64,000 nucleotides of DNA from Rhodanobacter sp. B05. Its GTDB lineage: Bacteria > Pseudomonadota > Gammaproteobacteria > Xanthomonadales > Rhodanobacteraceae. The stretch lies in the NCBI RefSeq assembly GCF_002001085.1, contig NZ_MUNU01000017.1:310001-374000 (forward strand), given 5' to 3'. Below the pieces are notes generated by a model that worked only from the letters and a program-made list of their open reading frames with translations, searched no databases and was not told the origin of the DNA. The position numbers and the translations under genes were made by a program. Of this stretch, positions 26,358 through 35,615 are shown piece by piece (within the stretch, counting starts at the first letter, position 1; each line of letters begins with the position of its first letter).

Positions 26358-27100
26358 GCGCGCCGATCCTCGTAACCGGTCAGGGCGCGCATGGCGAATT
26401 GCGGCAGCAGGTGATGCCGCGCAATTTGCACGCGGGGCAGGCGCCACAGGTCGGTGCCGGGTACCGCGCGGCCGCGCCGTGTGCTGGTAGCCGCGGCGTA
26501 ACCCGCCGCGCGGGTGGCGGTGACCACCCGATCGTCAAGGGCGCCGTAGGGGTAGCAGAACTGCGTTACCGGCGTGCCCACCAGGTCCTCCAGCTCGGCC
26601 TTGCTGCCGCGGATTTCGTCGTGCAAAGCAAGGTCGTCGCAGCCGGTGAGTCGCGGATGGCTGCGCGTATGCGCACCGATCTCCATGCCGCCGTCCGACC
26701 ATTGGCGCAGTTCTGCTGCCGTCATCAGGCGCTTGCGGATACCCAGCTTCTGCGCATCCCAGGTGTTGAACCGGCCGATGTTTCCGCTGACGGCATAGAC
26801 CGTGGCGGTAAAGCCGAACTTCTGCAGCAGCGGCAGTGCGGACTCGAGATTGTCGGCATAGCCATCGTCCAGCGTGATCACCGCCACGCGGCCTTCGCGT
26901 TCGCCGCGGAGATAGGGCATGGCTGCCGACATCGACAAGCCGGTGTAGCCGAGCCGATGCAGCAGCCACAGCTGCCGCGAGAAGGCGTCCGGACTGACGT
27001 ACAGGCTCCGATACACGGACAGGTTGCGCGGCGCCCGGGCGATGTTGTGATACATCAGGATGGGCAGCCGGTTGGCAGGCTGCGCCGGTGTCGTGTCCAT
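26354..27100 (-). CDS. Polysaccharide deacetylase (NodB-type)
   Basis: The 248-aa protein belongs to carbohydrate esterase family 4. It has ILMYHNIA near the N-terminus, the catalytic/metal motif AVITLDDGYADN, the metal-binding HTRSHPRL and the late block FCYPYGALDDRVV. No signal peptide is seen from the chosen ATG (27100), so it is cytoplasmic or its export signal is atypical. It is translationally coupled (ATGA) to the GT4 gene, which suggests deacetylation of an intermediate made by that transferase. Confidence 0.92.
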   Translation of the reverse strand: MDTTPAQPANRLPILMYHNIARAPRNLSVYRSLYVSPDAFSRQLWLLHRLGYTGLSMSAAMPYLRGEREGRVAVITLDDGYADNLESALPLLQKFGFTATVYAVSGNIGRFNTWDAQKLGIRKRLMTAAELRQWSDGGMEIGAHTRSHPRLTGCDDLALHDEIRGSKAELEDLVGTPVTQFCYPYGALDDRVVTATRAAGYAAATSTRRGRAVPGTDLWRLPRVQIARHHLLPQFAMRALTGYEDRRA

Positions 27101-27330
27101 GTTCCGCTTCCGTGGTCGCTGGCAATGACCAGGCAAGTCGATCAGGCAGGGAGCTGCCTGCTCCCGCCATGGCGGGATTCCCCGAGTTCGCCCGAGTACT
27201 CAGGTGGTGCACTCTGGATGAGCCAGTCTTTCAGGACGCTGTTGGATGGCTCAGGCGAAAGGCGGGTGTTAAGCGAGTGGACAGCTATACCCGGGCGTCC
27301 AGGAACGAACCGGTCGGGCGTGTCCGCGTG

Positions 27331-28449
27331 TCATTCCGCCCGATGCGCCAGCGCGAGGTATTCCTCGCTCTGCATCTCGATCAGGCGCGACTCGGTGCGG
27401 CCGAATTCGGCGCGCAGGCGCTCGCCGTCGTACAACTCGGTGATTGGCGCGGCGGCGCTGAGCACCAGTTTGACCCGGCGGTCGTAGAACTCGTCCACCA
27501 GTTGCACGAAGCGCTTGGCGGCGTCCTCGCTGTAGATGGTGAATTGCGGCACGTTGGCGATGATGATGGCCGGCCCGGCCTTGGCCAGCGCGATGTAGTC
27601 GGCGACCGCGCGCGGGCCTTCGCACAGCGCGGCGAACTCGAACCACAGGATGCTTTCGGCGCGCTTGTGGAACGGGATGTCGCGCGCATTGATGTGCAGC
27701 ACACCATCCTGCTCGATCGTGCCGCTGGCCTGGCTGGCGAAGATCCGCTCCAGCGCGCGATGCGCCTCGGCGCCCGGCGGAGTCAGATAGACCGGCGCCT
27801 GGGTCAGTGCGCGCAGGCGCCAGTCGCGCGAAGAGGCCAGCTCGAGCACGTGGCAACGCTGCTCGATCAGCGCGATCGCAGGCAGGAAACGGGCGCGCTG
27901 CAGACCGTCCCGGTAGAGGTTGGCCGGCGCGGTGTTGGAGGTGGTGACCAGGCTCACGCCACGCTCGAACAGGGCCTCGAGCAGGTTGGCCAGGATCATC
28001 GCGTCGCCGATGTCGTTGACCAGGAACTCGTCCAGGCACAGCACCCGGCAGCGCGCGGCGATGCCGGCGGCCACCTCGACCAGCGGGCTCTCCCGCTCGC
28101 CCAGTTCGCGCAGGCTCGCGTGCACCTCGCCCATGAAACGATGGAAATGCCGGCGCAGCGCCACCCCGTGCGGCAGGCTGGCCACGAACAGATCCATCAG
28201 GAAGGTCTTGCCGCGGCCGACCGTGCCCCACAGGTACAACCCGGGTACCGCCGTGGACGGATCGTTGCCGAGCAGCGACTTCAGCCGGCCGAACAGGCCG
28301 TTCCCGCTGGCGGGTTCGACGCACAAGGCAGCATGCATGCGGTCGAACTCGGGCAGCAGTGCCAGCTGGGTCGGATCCGATTCCCAGCGGTGCGCGGTGA
28401 CGCCTTCTTCGTAACGCGCGCTGGGCGCGAGGCATGGCGTTTCACTCAT
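27331..28449 (-). CDS. zapE: ZapE/AFG1-like ATPase
   Basis: The 372-aa protein is a P-loop ATPase of the AFG1 family, linked in other bacteria to Z-ring constriction and membrane stress. Walker A is GLYLWGTVGRGKTFLMD, Walker B is CRVLCLDEFLVNDIGDAM, and VSLVTTSNTAPANLY is the sensor segment typical of the family, with FHRFMGEVH after the P-loop. The start at ATG 28449 matches family length. It is eight bases downstream of a hydrolase gene on the same strand, so they may be co-transcribed. Confidence 0.93.
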   Translation of the reverse strand: MSETPCLAPSARYEEGVTAHRWESDPTQLALLPEFDRMHAALCVEPASGNGLFGRLKSLLGNDPSTAVPGLYLWGTVGRGKTFLMDLFVASLPHGVALRRHFHRFMGEVHASLRELGERESPLVEVAAGIAARCRVLCLDEFLVNDIGDAMILANLLEALFERGVSLVTTSNTAPANLYRDGLQRARFLPAIALIEQRCHVLELASSRDWRLRALTQAPVYLTPPGAEAHRALERIFASQASGTIEQDGVLHINARDIPFHKRAESILWFEFAALCEGPRAVADYIALAKAGPAIIIANVPQFTIYSEDAAKRFVQLVDEFYDRRVKLVLSAAAPITELYDGERLRAEFGRTESRLIEMQSEEYLALAHRAE

Positions 28450-28456
28450 GGAGGGA

Positions 28457-29146
28457 TCAGGCCTGGCGCGCCGGTGGCAGCCAGCCGCGCACGGCATGCT
28501 TGATCGCGCCACGCAGATCCATCAGCCGACGGTGGAAGAAGTGGCTGGTCTCGGGTATGCGCACCAGTTCGGGCTTGTGCTCCAGCGCGTCGACCCAGTC
28601 GAACACGGCCTGCGGCTCGACCACCTCGTCCGCCTCGCCCTGCACGATCAGCCACGGGCAAGTCGGCATCGCCACGGTGCTGAAGTCCCATCGCCCCACC
28701 GGTGGCGCGATGCTGATCAGCGCATCGACCCGCAACGGCACCGCCTGGGCGATGCTGACATAGCTGCCGAAGGAGAAGCCCGCCAGCCACAGCGCGTCGT
28801 GCGGGCGCACGCGACGCGCCCAGGCCACCACGGCGGCCAGGTCCTCGCGTTCGCCACGGCCCTTGTCGTAGCTGCCTTCGGAATTCCCGGCCTCGCGGAA
28901 ATTGAAGCGCACGGTGTCCAGCCCGGATTCGCGCAGCGCACGCTCGGCCATGGTCACCACCTTGTTGTGCATGCTGCCGCCCTCGCTGGTCAGCGGGTGG
29001 CAGATCACGGCCACGCCGCGGCGCGCGTCGGTCGGCTCGGCGATGTCGGTGGTGACCTCCAGCTTGCCGACCGGCCCGGCGAGCATGAAACTGGCGGCAA
29101 CGTCGGGAAAGCCGGCGGGGTCCGCAGGAAATTCGGTCACGTTCAT
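28457..29146 (-). CDS. Alpha/beta hydrolase (KANL2/DUF1749-like small hydrolase)
   Basis: The 229-aa protein has the alpha/beta-hydrolase core: VAVICHPLTSEGGSMHNKVV (oxyanion region), the nucleophile elbow LAGFSFGSYVS (G-x-S-x-G with Ser), an acid in QGEADEVVEP and the catalytic His in PETSHFFHRRL. Proteins with this CHPLTSEGGSMHNKVV block are common in proteobacteria and mostly uncharacterised esterase-like. No signal peptide. It lies divergent from the ACP phosphodiesterase gene with only about 60 bases between. Confidence 0.9.
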   Translation of the reverse strand: MNVTEFPADPAGFPDVAASFMLAGPVGKLEVTTDIAEPTDARRGVAVICHPLTSEGGSMHNKVVTMAERALRESGLDTVRFNFREAGNSEGSYDKGRGEREDLAAVVAWARRVRPHDALWLAGFSFGSYVSIAQAVPLRVDALISIAPPVGRWDFSTVAMPTCPWLIVQGEADEVVEPQAVFDWVDALEHKPELVRIPETSHFFHRRLMDLRGAIKHAVRGWLPPARQA

Positions 29147-29206
29147 GCAGAGGATGATAACCGCCGCGCACGTTCGCCGCCTGTGGCCACGTTTCGGGTC
29201 GCGCGG

Positions 29207-29800
29207 ATGAACCATCTGGCGCACACCCTGCTTGCCGGTGACGACGAGGACTTGCGCCTGGGCGGCATGCTGGGCGATTTCGTGCGCGGCCGCCCCGATC
29301 CGGCGCTGTGGGCGCTGCGGGTGGTCGACGGCATCCGCCTGCATCGCGCCATCGATGTGTATACCGACACCCATCCCGAGGTGCTGGCGGCCAAGGCCAG
29401 CCTGCCGCCGCCGTACCGGCGCTACGCCGGGATTCTGCTCGACATGTGGTTCGATCACTGCCTTGCGCGGGACTTTTTGCGCTGGAGCGCGCGGCCGTTG
29501 CCGGAATATTCCGTGGCGCTGCGCGCCTTGCTGTGGCGCCAGGATGCCTTGCTGACGCCGGCGTTGCGGCGGTTTCGCGGGTACATGGAGGCCAACGACC
29601 TGCCGGCTGGCTATGCCGATCGCGCGGTGCTGGGGCGGGCGCTGGCCGGAATCGGCCAACGCCTTAGTCGGGCCAATCCGCTGGACTCGGCGTTGCCGGT
29701 GCTGGTGGCTCAGGAGGAAGAGCTGCAGCGGTGCTTCGAGGTGTTTTTTCCACAATTGCAGGGGTTTGTGCAGGAGTGGGTGAACCGCGCAGGGTCGTGA
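29207..29800 (+). CDS. acpH: ACP phosphodiesterase
   Basis: The 197-aa HD-like hydrolase (DUF479 family) removes phosphopantetheine from acyl carrier protein. The family pattern starts MNHLAHTLLAG, then LGGMLGDFVRG, IRLHRAIDVYTDTHP and LLDMWFDHCLARDF, which hold the metal-binding His and Asp residues. Length is typical. Its TGA stop lies at the edge of a palindromic repeat, followed by a strong hairpin shared with the convergent cytochrome gene. Confidence 0.93.
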   Translation: MNHLAHTLLAGDDEDLRLGGMLGDFVRGRPDPALWALRVVDGIRLHRAIDVYTDTHPEVLAAKASLPPPYRRYAGILLDMWFDHCLARDFLRWSARPLPEYSVALRALLWRQDALLTPALRRFRGYMEANDLPAGYADRAVLGRALAGIGQRLSRANPLDSALPVLVAQEEELQRCFEVFFPQLQGFVQEWVNRAGS

Positions 29801-29861
29801 ACCCTCTCCCCAACCCTCTCACCCACAAGGGGACTCCTTCGGTCGCCAGCGGGAGAGGGGG
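29799..29861. repeat. ACCCTCTCCC-type palindromic repeat after acpH
   Basis: The stretch contains CCTCTCACCCACAAGGGGAC and GGTCGCCAGCGGGAGAGG. It closely matches part of the sequence embedded in frame in hrpB at 60966-61110. Confidence 0.75.
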
Positions 29862-29868
29862 CAAACGA

Positions 29869-29893
29869 AAACGCCGCCCATGGGGCGGCGTTT
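29869..29893. terminator. Bidirectional terminator, acpH / cytochrome c
   Basis: AAACGCCGCCC (29869-29879) and GGGCGGCGTTT (29883-29893) form an 11-bp perfect stem with a three-base loop. A-rich and T-rich ends give a U-run on both strands, so it suits the convergent genes on both sides. Confidence 0.85.
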
Positions 29894-29919
29894 GATGACA
29901 GCTTGTTGGATCAGGCGAA

Positions 29920-30453
29920 TTACTTCGCCTGATCGACGATCCAGTGCACGGCGGCCTTGACCTGGTCTTCGGTGAGCGCCGGGTTGCCGCCCTTCGGTGG
30001 CATGAAGTTGCCGTCCGGGCCGTGGTAGCCCTCGGTGGCGTGCTTGATGAGGGTGTCGATGCCTTCCTTGATGCGCGGCCCCCACATCGCCTTGTCGCCC
30101 AGCTTCGGCGCGCCGGCGATGCCGGCGGTGTGGCAGCTGGTGCACAGGTGATCGTAGATTTCCTTGCCGTCGGTGGTGCCGCCGTAGGCGACCTGGGAAG
30201 CGGCAGCCTTGGCGGCGGCATCGGCCGCAGCCTGCATCGCGGCGCGGCCGGTATCGCCGGCGTAGACGGCGCCCGCCGGGGCGATCCGCTCGGCGACCTT
30301 CGCCGGCTGGTTGGGGTTGGTCTCCCTGGGCTCGTGGTTGTTGATGGCCAGGGCAGACAGCACCAGGATCACGGTCAACACCGCCAAGCCGCCGATCGTC
30401 AGCGAGAACTGGCGCAGGAAGCTCTGGTCGGACTTGCTAATGGAACCGCTCAC
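29920..30453 (-). CDS. Membrane-anchored cytochrome c (c5-like)
   Basis: From a GTG start with AGGAG seven bases upstream, the protein has 177 aa: a single N-terminal membrane anchor (SLTIGGLAVLTVILVLSALAI, about 16-36), an Ala-rich linker, and a cytochrome c5-type domain with haem-c site CTSCH and the distal methionine region GNFMPPKGGNPALTEDQVKAAVHWIV. It is an electron carrier on the periplasmic face, probably feeding a terminal oxidase or reductase. Ends in the shared terminator after the acpH gene. Confidence 0.92.
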   Translation of the reverse strand: MSGSISKSDQSFLRQFSLTIGGLAVLTVILVLSALAINNHEPRETNPNQPAKVAERIAPAGAVYAGDTGRAAMQAAADAAAKAAASQVAYGGTTDGKEIYDHLCTSCHTAGIAGAPKLGDKAMWGPRIKEGIDTLIKHATEGYHGPDGNFMPPKGGNPALTEDQVKAAVHWIVDQAK

Positions 30454-30608
30454 GCACGTACTCCTGTCAGTGGGCGGGCCGGGCCGCCTGATTGCCTGTA
30501 CTGTCACGCCGGACTGGCGAAATCGTCGCAGTGGGCAGGGTCGAACGCGTCGATGGGCCCCTGTCCTTGCCGCTGGCTGCCGGATCGCGCCGGCGCGCGC
30601 CGATGACC

Positions 30609-30647
30609 AGTCCGGTATTATAAACGAAGCGTGCGGCAAGTTTCAGG
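30609..30647 (-). promoter_or_regulatory. Candidate sigma-70 promoter for the cytochrome c gene
   Basis: On the reverse strand a perfect TATAAT (30617-30622) has CTGAAA 18 bases upstream. It would give a leader of roughly 155 bases. The remaining intergenic sequence from 30648 to 30915 shows no convincing gene; it holds the upstream region of the efflux operon. Confidence 0.5.
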
Positions 30648-30915
30648 CTTGTCGCTTGTTTGCGTCGGCGGCGCTGGCCGGGAACATTGCGTCGTCAATC
30701 CGGTCTGGGTTGCATCGGGGGCAAAACCCTGCCATCGGTCATGGCCCACCCCTGTCAACCGGCATTGTTCAAAGGTGTTTAAGTGCCCCTATGCTTTGAC
30801 CATGCGGGCGCGTTCGCTTGTGTGGTTCAGGGTGGAAGCAGTCAGATCGGTCGCTGCAGGTCGGGCGGCGTGTCCGGATGCTGTTTGAACGCAGGGTTCA
30901 ATCCAGGAGTTTTGC

Positions 30916-32133
30916 ATGTCGCGTTTTTGGAAGATCGCGTTGATCGTATTGGCCGTGGTCATACTGGCCATCGTCGGCATCCGCTTGCTGCACAAGCCGG
31001 CCGGCGCGGCATCGCAGGCCGGCGACGGCAAGGATGGCAATGCGCCGCCGGTGCCGGTCACCGTGGTACCGGTGGTGAAGCAGAACGTGCCGGTCTACCT
31101 GACCGCGCTGGGCACGGTGCAGGCGCTGAACACCGTGACGGTGATCCCGCAGGTGGGCGGCCAGCTGCTCAGCATCAACTTCAAGGAAGGGCAGCCGGTC
31201 GAGAAAGGCCAGGTGCTGGCCCAGATCGACCCGCGCAGCTTCCAGGCCAGTTACGACCAGGCGGTGAGCAAGCGCAACCAGGACCAGTCCCTGCTGGCTA
31301 CCGCGCGCAGCAACTACCAGCGCTCGCAGGATCCCAAGTACAGCCAGTACGTGGCCAAGATCAACCTGGTCACGCAGAAGAACACAGTGGTCCAGTACGA
31401 GGCTGCGGTGGCGGCCGATGAAGCGGCGATCCGCGATGCCAAGGTGCAGCTCGATTACACCCAGATCCGCTCGCCGATCGACGGCCTGGCCGGTATCCGC
31501 GCGGTGGATCCGGGCAACGTGGTGACCACCTCCAGCGCCATCGTCACGCTGACCCAGCTGCATCCGATCAACGTGATGTTCACCTTGCCCGAGCAGAACC
31601 TCGACATGGTCCGTCGCGCCGCCCAGGTCCAGGCCCTGCAGGTCACGGCGCTGGATCGCGTCGATGCGCACCCGATCGCCAGTGGCGGCGTGCTCAAGGT
31701 CATCGATAACCAGATCGACACCACCACCGGCACGTTCCGGCTGAAGTCCGAGTTCAACAACGAGCACAATGAATTGTGGCCGGGCCAGTTCGTCAACGTG
31801 CAGTTGCTGGTCAGCACGGTCGACGGCGGCCTGGTGATCCCGGCGCAGGCGGTGCAGCGCGGGCCCGATGGCGACTACGTCTACCAGGTGCAGGGCGACA
31901 ACACGGTCAAGATGCAGCCGATCGTGGTCGCCGGCGAAGTGGGCGACAGCCACGTGATGGTCGGCAGCGGCCTCAATGTCGGCGAGAGCGTGGTGACCGA
32001 AGGCCAGTTCCGGCTCAAGCCGGGCAGCAAGGTCAACCCGCTCAAGCCGGGCGAAGTGCCGGCCGCGCCGACCGCGGCGGAGCTGCAGAAGGCGAACAAG
32101 GACAGCAAGGGTGGCGGTCGTCGTCGCCACTGA
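30916..32133 (+). CDS. mdtA: RND efflux periplasmic adaptor (MdtA-like)
   Basis: The 405-aa membrane-fusion protein has an N-terminal membrane anchor (KIALIVLAVVILAIVGIRLL), a biotinyl-lipoyl half (TVTVIPQVGGQLLSINFKEGQPVEKGQVLAQID), an alpha-hairpin, and the second lipoyl half with DYTQIRSPIDGLAGIRAVDPGN, then beta-barrel and membrane-proximal domains (WPGQFVNVQL, VIPAQAVQRG). The basic tail GGGRRRH is unusual. It links the inner-membrane pumps encoded downstream to an outer-membrane channel not present here. Confidence 0.95.
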   Translation: MSRFWKIALIVLAVVILAIVGIRLLHKPAGAASQAGDGKDGNAPPVPVTVVPVVKQNVPVYLTALGTVQALNTVTVIPQVGGQLLSINFKEGQPVEKGQVLAQIDPRSFQASYDQAVSKRNQDQSLLATARSNYQRSQDPKYSQYVAKINLVTQKNTVVQYEAAVAADEAAIRDAKVQLDYTQIRSPIDGLAGIRAVDPGNVVTTSSAIVTLTQLHPINVMFTLPEQNLDMVRRAAQVQALQVTALDRVDAHPIASGGVLKVIDNQIDTTTGTFRLKSEFNNEHNELWPGQFVNVQLLVSTVDGGLVIPAQAVQRGPDGDYVYQVQGDNTVKMQPIVVAGEVGDSHVMVGSGLNVGESVVTEGQFRLKPGSKVNPLKPGEVPAAPTAAELQKANKDSKGGGRRRH

Positions 32134-32216
32134 TGTCCGCGTGTCCCCGGCGCATGGCCGGGGCCCGCGCGCGGCATGATCGCGGCTGAGGCCGCTCCAC
32201 CTCGTCACGGATAACC

Positions 32217-35200
32217 ATGGGATTCTCCACCCTCTTCATACGCCGGCCGATCGCCACCTCGCTGCTGATGGTCGCGGTGCTGCTGCTCGGCATCCTCGGC
32301 TTCCGCCAGTTGCCGGTGTCGGCCTTGCCGGAGATCGAGGCGCCCAGCCTGGTGGTGACCACCCAGTACCCGGGCGCCAGCGCCACCACCATGGCGACCC
32401 TGATCACCACGCCGCTGGAACGCAACCTGGGGCAGATTTCCGGCCTCAGCATGATGAGTTCGGATTCCTCCGCCGGCCTGTCCACGATCATCCTGCAGTT
32501 CAACATGGGCCGCGACATCGACGTCGCGGCGCAGGACGTGCAGGCGGCGATCAACCAGGCCAAGGGCACGCTGCCCGGCAATCTGCCGTATCCGCCGGTG
32601 TACAACCGGGTCAACCCGGCCGATGCGCCAATCCTCACCCTGGCACTGCAGTCGGACAGCCGTCCGCTGCGCGACGTCAACGACCTGGCCGATTCGATCC
32701 TGGCGCAGAAGCTGTCGCAGGTGCAGGGCGTGGGCCTGGTCTCGATCGCCGGCAACGTGCGCCCGGCCGTACGCATCCAGGTCAACCCGGCGCAACTGGC
32801 CAACCTCGGCCTGACCATGGAGGACGTGCGCTCGGCGCTGACCCAGGCCAACGTCAACGCGCCCAAGGGCACGCTGAACGGCAAGACGCAGAGCTACTCG
32901 ATCGGCACCAACGACCAGTTGGCCGATGCGCAGCAGTACCAGAGCACCATCATCAGCTACAAGAACAATGCGCCGGTGCGGCTCTCCGACGTGGCCAAGG
33001 TCGTCGACGGCGTCGAGAACGACCAGCTCGCCGCCTGGGCCAACGGCAAGCCGGCGGTGCTGCTGGACATCCGCCGCCAGCCCGGCGCCAATATCGTGCA
33101 GACGGTGGAGCAGATCCGCAACGTGCTGCCGGAGCTGCGCAGCGCGCTGCCGGCGGACGTGCACCTGGATGTGTTCGCCGACCGCACGGTGACCATCCGC
33201 GCCTCGGTGCATGATGTCGAGTTCACCCTGATCCTCACCGTGTTCCTGGTGGTCGGCGTGATCTTCGTGTTCCTGCGCCGATTGTGGGCCACGGTGATCC
33301 CGTCGGTCGCGGTGCCGCTGTCGCTGCTGGGCACGTTCGGCGTGATGTCGTTCACCGGCATGTCGCTGGACAATCTCTCGCTGATGGCGTTGACCGTGGC
33401 CACCGGTTTCGTGGTCGACGATGCGATCGTGATGATCGAGAACATCGTGCGCTACATCGAGCAGGGCAAGGACGGCAAGGAGGCCGCCGAGATCGGCGCG
33501 AAGGAAATCGGCTTCACCGTGCTGTCGCTGACCGTATCGCTGGTGGCGGTGTTCCTGCCGTTGCTGCTGATGCCCGGCGTCACCGGCCGCCTGTTCCACG
33601 AATTCGCCTGGGTCCTGACGATCGCGGTGACCATCTCGATGCTGGTGTCGCTGACGCTGACCCCGATGATGTGCGCCTACCTGCTCAAGCCCGACCAGTT
33701 GCCCGAGGGCGACGATGCGCACGAGCGCCACGCCGCGGCCGGCAAGCGCACCGTATGGTCGCGCACGGTCGGCGTGTACGAGCGCTCGCTTGACTGGGTG
33801 CTCGACCATCAGCGCCTGACCATGCTGGTGGCCGGCGCCGCGGTGGTGCTCACGGTGTTCCTGTACATCGCCATTCCCAAGGGCCTGCTGCCGGAGCAGG
33901 ACACCGGCCTGATCACCGGCGTGGTGCAGGCGGACGACAACATCGCGTTCCCGCAGATGGAAGACCGCACCAAGGCGGTGGCCGAGGCGCTGCGTGCCGA
34001 CCCGGCCGTGGCCGGTGTGGCCGCCTTCATCGGCGCCGGCACGATCAATCCCACGTTGAACCAGGGCCAGCTCAGCATCGTGCTGAAGGAGCGCGGCCAG
34101 CGCGACGGACTGGACAAATTGCTGCCGCGCCTGCAGAAGGCGGTGGCGAACATTCCGGGTGTGGCGCTGTACCTGAAACCGGTGCAGGACGTGACCCTGG
34201 ACAGCACGGTGGCGGCCACCGAATACCAGTACTCGATGTCCGAGGTCGATTCGACCGAGCTGGCCAAGTACGCCGAGCAGATGACCCAGGCGATGCGCCA
34301 GCGGCCGGAACTGGCCGATGTCGACAACAACCTCGCCGACCGCGGCAATGCGCTCAAGCTCACCATCGATCGTGAAAAAGCCAGCCGCATGGGCGTGCCG
34401 GTGCAGACCATCGACGACACCTTGTACGACGCCTTCGGCCAGCGCCAGATCTCCACCATCTTCACCCAGCTCAACCAGTACCGCGTGGTGCTGGAAGTGG
34501 CGCCGGAATTCCGCAACAGCGTGGACCTGCTCAACAAGCTCACGGTACGCGGCAACGGCTCCGGCGCGCTGACCGGCAGCAACGCCACCAGCTTCGGCCA
34601 GGTGAAGTCGAGCAACTCGGCGACGCCCACCGGCATCGGCAGCACCGGCAACATCGGCATCGCGCTGGGCGGCGGCGGCACCATCCCACTGTCCTCGCTG
34701 GCCAGCGCCCAGGTCACCAGCGCGCCGCTGGTGGTCAGCCACCAGCAACAGCTGCCGTCGGTGACGCTGTCGTTCAACGTGGCGCCGGGCTATTCGCTGT
34801 CGGACGCGGTGGCGGCGATTCAGCAGGTCAACGCGCAGCTGAAGTTCCCGCCGCAGGTGCGCGGCGAGTTCGTCGGCAAGGCGGCCGAGTTCACTTCTTC
34901 GCTGGGCGACGAGGTCCTGCTTCTGCTGGCGGCGATCGTGGTGATCTACATCGTGCTGGGCGTGCTGTACGAGAGCTACATCCACCCGCTCACGATCATC
35001 TCCACGCTGCCGCCGGCCGGTGTCGGCGCACTGCTGGCGCTGATCATCTGCGGCATGAGCCTGTCGGTGGACGGCATCGTCGGCATCGTGCTGCTGATCG
35101 GCATCGTCAAGAAGAACGCGATCATGATGATCGACTTCGCGATCGAGGCGCGGCGCACCGGCCTGAACGCGCACGACGCGATCCGTCGCGCCTGCCTGCT

Positions 35201-35456
35201 GCGCTTCCGCCCGATCATGATGACCACGGCCGCGGCGATGCTCGGCGCACTGCCGCTGGCGCTGGGCAACGGCATCGGTTCCGAATTGCGCCGGCCGCTG
35301 GGCGTGGCCATTGTCGGCGGCCTGCTGCTGTCGCAGCTGGTGACCCTGTACACCACGCCGGTGATCTACCTGTACATGGAGCGCTTCTCCGAGTGGCTGG
35401 CGATGCGCCGCGAGCGGCGCGCCCTGGCCCACGCGCGGGCCGGCACCGCGGCGTGA
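32217..35456 (+). CDS. mdtB: RND efflux permease (MdtB-like)
   Basis: The 1079-aa inner-membrane pump subunit has the 12-TM RND plan with two large periplasmic loops. It opens FSTLFIRRPIATSLLMVAVLLLGILGF, has the TM4 proton-relay pair in VATGFVVDDAIVMIEN, and TM10-TM12 blocks LLIGIVKKNAIMMIDFAIEA and LLRFRPIMMTTAAAMLGALPLAL. A Ser/Gly/Asn-rich insertion (about residues 780-825) lies in the second periplasmic loop. It follows mdtA by 83 bases. Two different permeases in tandem are the mark of MdtABC-type heteromultimeric pumps. Confidence 0.95.
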   Translation: MGFSTLFIRRPIATSLLMVAVLLLGILGFRQLPVSALPEIEAPSLVVTTQYPGASATTMATLITTPLERNLGQISGLSMMSSDSSAGLSTIILQFNMGRDIDVAAQDVQAAINQAKGTLPGNLPYPPVYNRVNPADAPILTLALQSDSRPLRDVNDLADSILAQKLSQVQGVGLVSIAGNVRPAVRIQVNPAQLANLGLTMEDVRSALTQANVNAPKGTLNGKTQSYSIGTNDQLADAQQYQSTIISYKNNAPVRLSDVAKVVDGVENDQLAAWANGKPAVLLDIRRQPGANIVQTVEQIRNVLPELRSALPADVHLDVFADRTVTIRASVHDVEFTLILTVFLVVGVIFVFLRRLWATVIPSVAVPLSLLGTFGVMSFTGMSLDNLSLMALTVATGFVVDDAIVMIENIVRYIEQGKDGKEAAEIGAKEIGFTVLSLTVSLVAVFLPLLLMPGVTGRLFHEFAWVLTIAVTISMLVSLTLTPMMCAYLLKPDQLPEGDDAHERHAAAGKRTVWSRTVGVYERSLDWVLDHQRLTMLVAGAAVVLTVFLYIAIPKGLLPEQDTGLITGVVQADDNIAFPQMEDRTKAVAEALRADPAVAGVAAFIGAGTINPTLNQGQLSIVLKERGQRDGLDKLLPRLQKAVANIPGVALYLKPVQDVTLDSTVAATEYQYSMSEVDSTELAKYAEQMTQAMRQRPELADVDNNLADRGNALKLTIDREKASRMGVPVQTIDDTLYDAFGQRQISTIFTQLNQYRVVLEVAPEFRNSVDLLNKLTVRGNGSGALTGSNATSFGQVKSSNSATPTGIGSTGNIGIALGGGGTIPLSSLASAQVTSAPLVVSHQQQLPSVTLSFNVAPGYSLSDAVAAIQQVNAQLKFPPQVRGEFVGKAAEFTSSLGDEVLLLLAAIVVIYIVLGVLYESYIHPLTIISTLPPAGVGALLALIICGMSLSVDGIVGIVLLIGIVKKNAIMMIDFAIEARRTGLNAHDAIRRACLLRFRPIMMTTAAAMLGALPLALGNGIGSELRRPLGVAIVGGLLLSQLVTLYTTPVIYLYMERFSEWLAMRRERRALAHARAGTAA

Positions 35457-35615
35457 CCCGTTCGTGACGAGATTCAGGGCCCGTCCGGGCCATCGGGGCG
35501 GACTCGTCCCATGCCGGTCCGATCAACCTTTTTGCGACTTGCCCGTTGAGGGTGGGATGATCGGGTCGTGCCGCGCCCGGCGTGCCGATGTCTGCCTCAC
35601 GGTGCCTTTCGATCC

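Noticed and set aside
30760..30800. Promoter for mdtA with TTGTTC and TATGCT
   Set aside because: The spacing between the two hexamers is 19 bases and both are weak, so it is not listed as a feature.
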